Source: an uncultured Corynebacterium sp.
GTDB taxonomy: Bacteria; Actinomycetota; Actinomycetes; Mycobacteriales; Mycobacteriaceae
Direction: 5' to 3'
DNA length: 9,073 bases
NCBI GenBank assembly: GCA_946223355.1
Contig: CAMIPB010000049.1
Coordinates: 1 to 9,073 of the forward strand
Under the pieces are notes generated by a model that was given only the letters and a program-made list of their open reading frames with translations, was not told where the DNA came from and made no database searches. Made by a program: the position numbers and the translations under genes. Below are positions 5,500 to 9,073 of the stretch, piece by piece (the first letter of the stretch is position 1; each line of letters opens with the position of its first letter).

Positions 5500-6551
5500 C
5501 TAGAAAGTCAGTTTTGCGAAAAAATAACTGACCATTAATTCCGGCAATTCCACCGGTTGGCCGATACTAGGGAATCTGTGCAAATCAATTGCGGGTGCTG
5601 TGTTCACCTCGAGAACTCTTGCCGTTCGTACGCTCCGAATGTTTTCCATTAAAACATCAATCCCCGCAATCTCAAGGTTTGGAATGGCATTCTTGGCTTG
5701 GATCGCAATTGATTTAACATCGTCTGAGAGGAGGTCGGAAACTTCGACGTTGATTGCACCAGCTCTGAGGACAGTGAGAGGATTAAGAAATGCCACTTGC
5801 TTCCTCGGCAGTCGAGTAGACACATCGTATCCTTGGCTCCGCAAAAACATCTTATCGGGTTTAATTGGATGCTTGCGGTGTCTAAGATTACGAGATCTGA
5901 ATCCGTTCTCAATATCAATGAGCTCAGTTACCGTGCTTTTGCCGTCGCCGACGACAAAAGGCTGAACTCGCGCCGCCGCAGCTGCTACTAAATTTCCGAC
6001 TACAAACAACCGAAGCTCGATCCCTCGAATATGTTCCTCAACGAGGATTCGGTCGGCTCCACTCGTTTTGATGCTATAGGCCAATCTTGAACGAACTCGT
6101 CATCCGATTCTATGCCTACTGTAGCTCCCCGTGAACCACCAAGATTTGACGGCTTTGTTACTGCCGTCTTTCCTAATACTTGGAAATACAATTTCGCTGC
6201 ATTAACTTCGTCAAGAGCGAAATCTGCCCCTATCGGAACAGGTACGCCATTTGCTTCCAAGAACCTACGGGCTAAGTCTTTGCGCTTTGCAATCAAGTCA
6301 GTGGCCGGAGGGTGGCGGTACAACTTTCCATCGACCATTTGGATGCGAGTGGAATTGTCTTTTTGAGAGAACGAGCGTCGGAACGGACGTGTCCCCTCGA
6401 AAGTTTCAATCCATCCGGCGTCGTTGAAGCAATCCAAAATCTTTTTGCGAGTCGGGGTGGTGAGTCTTTGGGGACGAACCGTTCTTCCTTTACTTACCAG
6501 CTCCGTGAGTACAAACTCGGCTAAGTCGTGGTAATAAAGAGCGTTCTTTAC
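5500..6551 (-). pseudogene. ATP-grasp carboxylate-amine ligase, frameshifted and with a damaged start
   Basis: Would join a carboxylate to an amine through an acyl-phosphate using ATP, in the cytoplasm; it most resembles the cyanophycin synthetase/GshF-type ATP-grasp core. Numbered from 6551, residues 1-45 (ALYYHDLAEFVLTELVSKGR and on) form a short N-terminal domain, and KPSNLGGSRGATVGI (~133-147) is the ATP-binding loop. After the break come VEEHIRGIELRLFVVG, VVGDGKSTVTELI and, near the end, GIDVLMENIR and VLEVNTAPAIDLHRFPSIG, which hold the metal-binding Glu/Asn. There are two lesions. First, EFVQD runs into the wrong frame near 6085; adding one base (reading GATTTGG for GATTGG) gives EFVQDLAYSIKTSG and restores a 350-residue protein. 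Second, the codon eight bases after the Shine-Dalgarno (AAAGGAG) is GTA; the first in-frame legal start is TTG 6437, 38 codons later. It follows the asparagine-synthetase-like gene by 13 bases, with the Shine-Dalgarno overlapping that stop codon. A sequencing error could explain one lesion but less easily both. Confidence 0.85.
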
Positions 6552-6564
6552 TTTTGTATCTCCT

Positions 6565-8703
6565 TTAAAAGTAACGGCTATAGAATTTAAAAATGAAGTC
6601 GGGACTTGAAACGTATCGAGCGAAAGCTTGTATCCTCGACTTTCCGGATGGGGGGCGTGTAAAAGTTGCGGACTGGCTGGCGCTGTATTCAGTTTGGGCT
6701 ACTTTTTTGTCATTAGTGAACAATGAAAATTTGAATTCCATCGGTTCACTAATCGAGCCGAAGAGCCGAACATTAGCTTCTACGGAATTACGGTTTAGAG
6801 TCGCCGGTAATTGGAAATGTGGTTGGTTGTCGGAGCCCGAGAAGTTTACTTCGTTTCTTGCTGAGCGTCCTAGGAAGAGTGAGATTGCGGTCGAAGCGGC
6901 GGGCTGAACGACGACTTCTGTGCTTTTACCACCGCCAGTAATCGCTAACAGCAAGCTGTCAAGCTTTGCCAGTATTGTGTTTGGAGCAAGCTTCTTCGAC
7001 TCGATTCCTTGTAGTATCTCTAATTGAAAACTACTACTAAAGAGTGAATCGGCCGCAGTTACTCCGTTAAGCGTATGCAACGTCTGTTTGATGCGGTTGA
7101 ACGTTTCAAATCTTGCATCAAACGGTCGAGGTTTATTTTTCTTCTGCATAGATCGCCTTTTTGAAGACAGTCGAGTTTCTATGGCGGCTTCATCCAATGC
7201 GAAAAATTTGTCGAGATATGGGGATTCCTTCTCAATTGAAGAGCTGTCTACCCTCCTGCTTTGTGGAAGCAAGGATTCACTCCAATAGTCGCTATCAAAG
7301 CTAATTTCGTTTAATTCCGGATTCACGCGTTCAATGATGTCGAACGCGACTTGGCCGATATTCCTCTGGTAAGGCGAGAGAAGCTGGCTAGCCTGAATGA
7401 ACTCCGGTTGGCTGAGGGGGAGCACAGGTATCTGGCCGTGGGACATCGAGTGTCTCGTATGGCCGAAATGGGAACCATTTCGAAATACCGTATAACGTCG
7501 GTGTAAGGCATCTTCGATCGTGTCTGCGCCGAGCTCCAAGAATAACGAATGAAAATTTTCGTATATTTTCGCGCGTTGTTCATTATTTAGCGGTCCTTCC
7601 CCGTAAAGGTGGTTAGTCAGTAGCTCAACGTCCGACCCCAAGCTTCTAGGAGAATTCTCGAATGAGCTTCGCGACATTAGGCCGCTGACGGCCTTGAATC
7701 CTCGGAAAGTTTCTCCGGCTGCTCCCCGGAGCTCAATGTTGAGACCGTTTTGAACATACAGGTGATTAGACGCGCGAAATTTGAAATTACGGTGTTGCCG
7801 ATATTTCTGCCACTCATTAAGCGAAGATTCAAAGCTCAGAGGTACAAATTGTTGATGGAAAGGCGTAGTCCAGCTCAGCTCATACTTTTCGCGCAGATGG
7901 TTGGCGACATACAAATCTTGGAATAACGCAGGGCGGGACGACTCTGGAAGCCATGTTTTGGGGTTCATGGTGGTGACAGTAAAGTCGTCGATAACATTCG
8001 CAGCTTCCAGCAGGGCTAGTACCATCCTGGAGTCCTTACCACCGGATAGATTGATATGCTTTTGATCGACGTTTAATCTGGAAGCAGATTTAATTTGTTG
8101 AATGGCACGGATGATTCCTCTTTCGATAAGTGCATCATAGTCATCTTTGGGCTCGAAGAATTTATTAGCTGAGGAAATATGCCAGAAAGAGTCTGTAACC
8201 TGTATATGCTGGCCAGGTAATAAAACCTTTGTATTAGCCTCGTATGTCTGGTTCGACTGCATAGTAATAGCCCACGCGTGCGTGGTTCCGAGCGAAGCGA
8301 GCAATTGTGGCCAATTGGGGCTATTTGTTTCACCGTTGTTTAACGCCGTATTTGCCAGCGCTTGGGGTGACGTCCCCACCACGAGTTTCTGCGAAGCTGG
8401 CAGAAAACGGTAGTAGACAGGTTGGTAACTGAAAGAATCTGCTGTAACTAGATAGTGGCCATTATCGTCGGAATAAACAGCGAGATGTTCGCCAGTCGCA
8501 GTTTTTCCTTCGCGAAAAGGCACATTTGTTGAAATAGCGTCGACACCATCCGAAACTATGGAAGCTGATGTAGAAGCTAAAAACCCATTTACTCTCTCTA
8601 AAGTTAGCAAGTCAGGGTCATCGAAGAGAGGAGTCGAGCTCTTAGCGGAAATTCCCTCAAATATGTAGGAAACATGGTGGGCATTGGAGCGATAAGTCAA
8701 CAC
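6565..8703 (-). CDS. Asparagine-synthetase-like ATP pyrophosphatase, glutaminase cysteine absent
   Basis: A 712-residue member of the asparagine synthase class, which activates a carboxylate as an acyl-adenylate and forms an amide. The N-terminal ~170 residues resemble a degenerate class-II glutamine amidotransferase fold: YLVTADSFSYQPVYY (84-98) corresponds to the usual D-x-F-G-x-x-P-L-Y-Y segment, and KVLLPGQHIQV (159-169) to the P-x-G-H turn. Residue 2 is Leu, not the catalytic Cys, and no Cys is near the start. The synthase domain has the PP-loop LSGGKDSRM (219-227) and the acidic loop LRGAAGETFRGF (325-336). The last ~110 residues look beta-rich and form an extra C-terminal domain. Cys-less relatives include beta-lactam synthetase and lasso-peptide cyclases, which close amides without glutamine; that comparison is family knowledge. 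The start is GTG 8703 or TTG 8700; AAAGGA lies three bases before the GTG and six before the TTG, so the TTG is possible. It heads the first transcription unit. Substrate unknown; the polysaccharide context suggests a sugar uronate, amino acid or peptide group. Confidence 0.8.
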   Translation of the reverse strand: MLTYRSNAHHVSYIFEGISAKSSTPLFDDPDLLTLERVNGFLASTSASIVSDGVDAISTNVPFREGKTATGEHLAVYSDDNGHYLVTADSFSYQPVYYRFLPASQKLVVGTSPQALANTALNNGETNSPNWPQLLASLGTTHAWAITMQSNQTYEANTKVLLPGQHIQVTDSFWHISSANKFFEPKDDYDALIERGIIRAIQQIKSASRLNVDQKHINLSGGKDSRMVLALLEAANVIDDFTVTTMNPKTWLPESSRPALFQDLYVANHLREKYELSWTTPFHQQFVPLSFESSLNEWQKYRQHRNFKFRASNHLYVQNGLNIELRGAAGETFRGFKAVSGLMSRSSFENSPRSLGSDVELLTNHLYGEGPLNNEQRAKIYENFHSLFLELGADTIEDALHRRYTVFRNGSHFGHTRHSMSHGQIPVLPLSQPEFIQASQLLSPYQRNIGQVAFDIIERVNPELNEISFDSDYWSESLLPQSRRVDSSSIEKESPYLDKFFALDEAAIETRLSSKRRSMQKKNKPRPFDARFETFNRIKQTLHTLNGVTAADSLFSSSFQLEILQGIESKKLAPNTILAKLDSLLLAITGGGKSTEVVVQPAASTAISLFLGRSARNEVNFSGSDNQPHFQLPATLNRNSVEANVRLFGSISEPMEFKFSLFTNDKKVAQTEYSASQSATFTRPPSGKSRIQAFARYVSSPDFIFKFYSRYF

Positions 8704-8759
8704 GGATCCTTTCGATGGTGTGCAGGAGCAAGTGTATGTATTTAGCTCCCATTTACGTC

Positions 8760-8790
8760 TAAGATTGTAGTCGCGCAGTAGCGAATCTTA
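8760..8790. promoter_or_regulatory. Inverted repeat beside a candidate promoter
   Basis: TAAGATT (8760-8766) and AATCTTA (8784-8790) are perfect 7-base inverted repeats 17 bases apart. On the minus strand a TATAAT-like hexamer TACAAT lies at 8795-8790, next to the right arm, with a poor -35 (TGAAGA, 8818-8813) at 17-base spacing. The repeat would cover the start site and early leader of the asparagine-synthetase-like gene, a position suited to an operator. The leader would be about 80 bases. No regulator is known from this window. Confidence 0.3.
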
Positions 8791-8823
8791 TTGTAAGGGT
8801 AAATCTTGTTCGTCTTCAGAGAT

Positions 8824-9073
8824 TGGACCTGACTCTTTTTTGTGGACACCTGATATCCAGCCCAGTCGAGCTGGGGAGAAAGGTAATCTACCATCATGTC
8901 TAGGTATTCCGAATAGTTCAGACGCGATGCTGTGGCTCTCTATGAGAACAATGAGGACCTCTCGCTGAACGCAGCATCAGCACAGCTCGGTATCAACCGT
9001 GCCTCGCTGCATTCTTGGGTCAAGAAGTACGGCACCGGAAAGCGTGCGCGCATTAAAGCTGTGCATGATAAAG
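8824..9073 (+). mobile_element. Left end of an IS3-family insertion sequence, cut by the window edge
   Basis: The transposase OrfA frame from 8896 identifies the family. The element probably begins near TGGACCTGACTC at 8824, since IS3 elements start with TG and carry their left inverted repeat shortly before OrfA. The exact boundary is not provable because the right end and any target duplication are outside the window. A hairpin CCCAG/CTGGG (8861-8865 with 8871-8875) lies just before the purine-rich GGGGAGAAAGG upstream of OrfA; such stems can limit translation from outside transcripts. Confidence 0.65.
8896..9073 (+). pseudogene. IS3-family transposase OrfA N-terminus with an in-frame stop
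   Basis: OrfA is the DNA-binding helix-turn-helix part of the IS3 transposase, normally joined to the DDE part OrfB by programmed frameshifting. From ATG 8896 the reading is MSRYSE, then TAG at 8914-8916, then FRRDAVALYENNEDLSLNAA and onward to the window edge without further stops. The helix-turn-helix is clear in LSLNAASAQLGINRASLHSW. The family usually reads Y-S-E-E-F-R-R-D-A-V here, so TAG is one base from the expected GAG and looks like a point nonsense mutation. GTG at 8929 could restart translation, but it would lose the first residues of the domain. A purine-rich stretch (8873-8883) precedes the ATG at rather long spacing. Coding sequence beyond 9073 is not visible. Confidence 0.75.

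Noticed and set aside
5600..5965. 121-codon plus-strand frame
   Set aside because: It lies opposite the conserved C-terminal half of the ATP-grasp gene, whose motifs are clear on the minus strand.
6070..6090. Programmed frameshift in the ATP-grasp gene
   Set aside because: There is no slippery heptamer or following structure at the break, and the start codon is also damaged, so a mutation is simpler.
6593..6907. 104-codon plus-strand frame
   Set aside because: It is antisense to the well-supported asparagine-synthetase-like gene, with no recognisable domain and no ribosome binding site.
8704..8823. Small precursor peptide gene for a lasso-type product upstream of the asparagine-synthetase-like gene
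   Set aside because: The only short frame (from ATG near 8733) overlaps the gene start, lacks leader/core features, and no RRE or transglutaminase-like protease gene is nearby.

Overview
The window looks like part of a cell-surface polysaccharide locus from a Gram-positive actinobacterium, most likely a Corynebacterium or close relative. This is an inference from several signs: moderate GC, frequent TTG and GTG starts with purine-rich ribosome binding sites, the type of glycosyltransferase, and a coryneform-looking IS3-family transposase. All chromosomal genes read on the minus strand. An IS3-type element enters at the right edge on the plus strand.

In transcription order (right to left), the first unit has an asparagine-synthetase-like ATP pyrophosphatase (8703-6565) that lacks the N-terminal glutaminase cysteine. 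It is followed after 13 bases by an ATP-grasp ligase gene (6551-5500). The ligase gene is broken: it has a one-base deletion near 6084, and the codon placed correctly behind its Shine-Dalgarno is GTA rather than a usable start. Both families form amide bonds with ATP, so the pair looks like a module for decorating or building an amide-linked surface compound that has been lost or is being lost in this strain.

The next 1.56 kb (5499-3936) holds no intact gene. It contains short protein-like fragments in shifting frames, two of which look like gene remnants. One has weak resemblance to DUF2156/FemX-type acyltransferases. The stretch also carries several hairpins, including a perfect 9-bp stem at 4660-4688 that is the best terminator candidate in the window.

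The second unit starts at wecC (3935-2694), UDP-N-acetyl-D-mannosamine dehydrogenase, which supplies UDP-ManNAcA. It has its own likely extended -10 promoter. It is followed by a small two-helix membrane protein with a coiled-coil tail (2670-2260), a GT-B glycosyltransferase (2230-632), an unidentified 186-residue protein (631-71) and the first 24 codons of another gene (74-1). Spacing is tight, including a TAA/ATG abutment and an ATGA overlap, so this is one operon. A reasonable model is that WecC makes the acidic sugar donor, the glycosyltransferase uses it or a related donor, and the membrane protein anchors or organises the machinery. The amide-forming genes upstream may once have modified the same polymer, for example on the uronic acid carboxyl; that link is inference.

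The right edge (about 8824 onward) is the left end of an IS3-family element. Its OrfA reading frame has an in-frame TAG at codon 7. The element ends only a few bases from a weak candidate promoter for the asparagine-synthetase-like gene.
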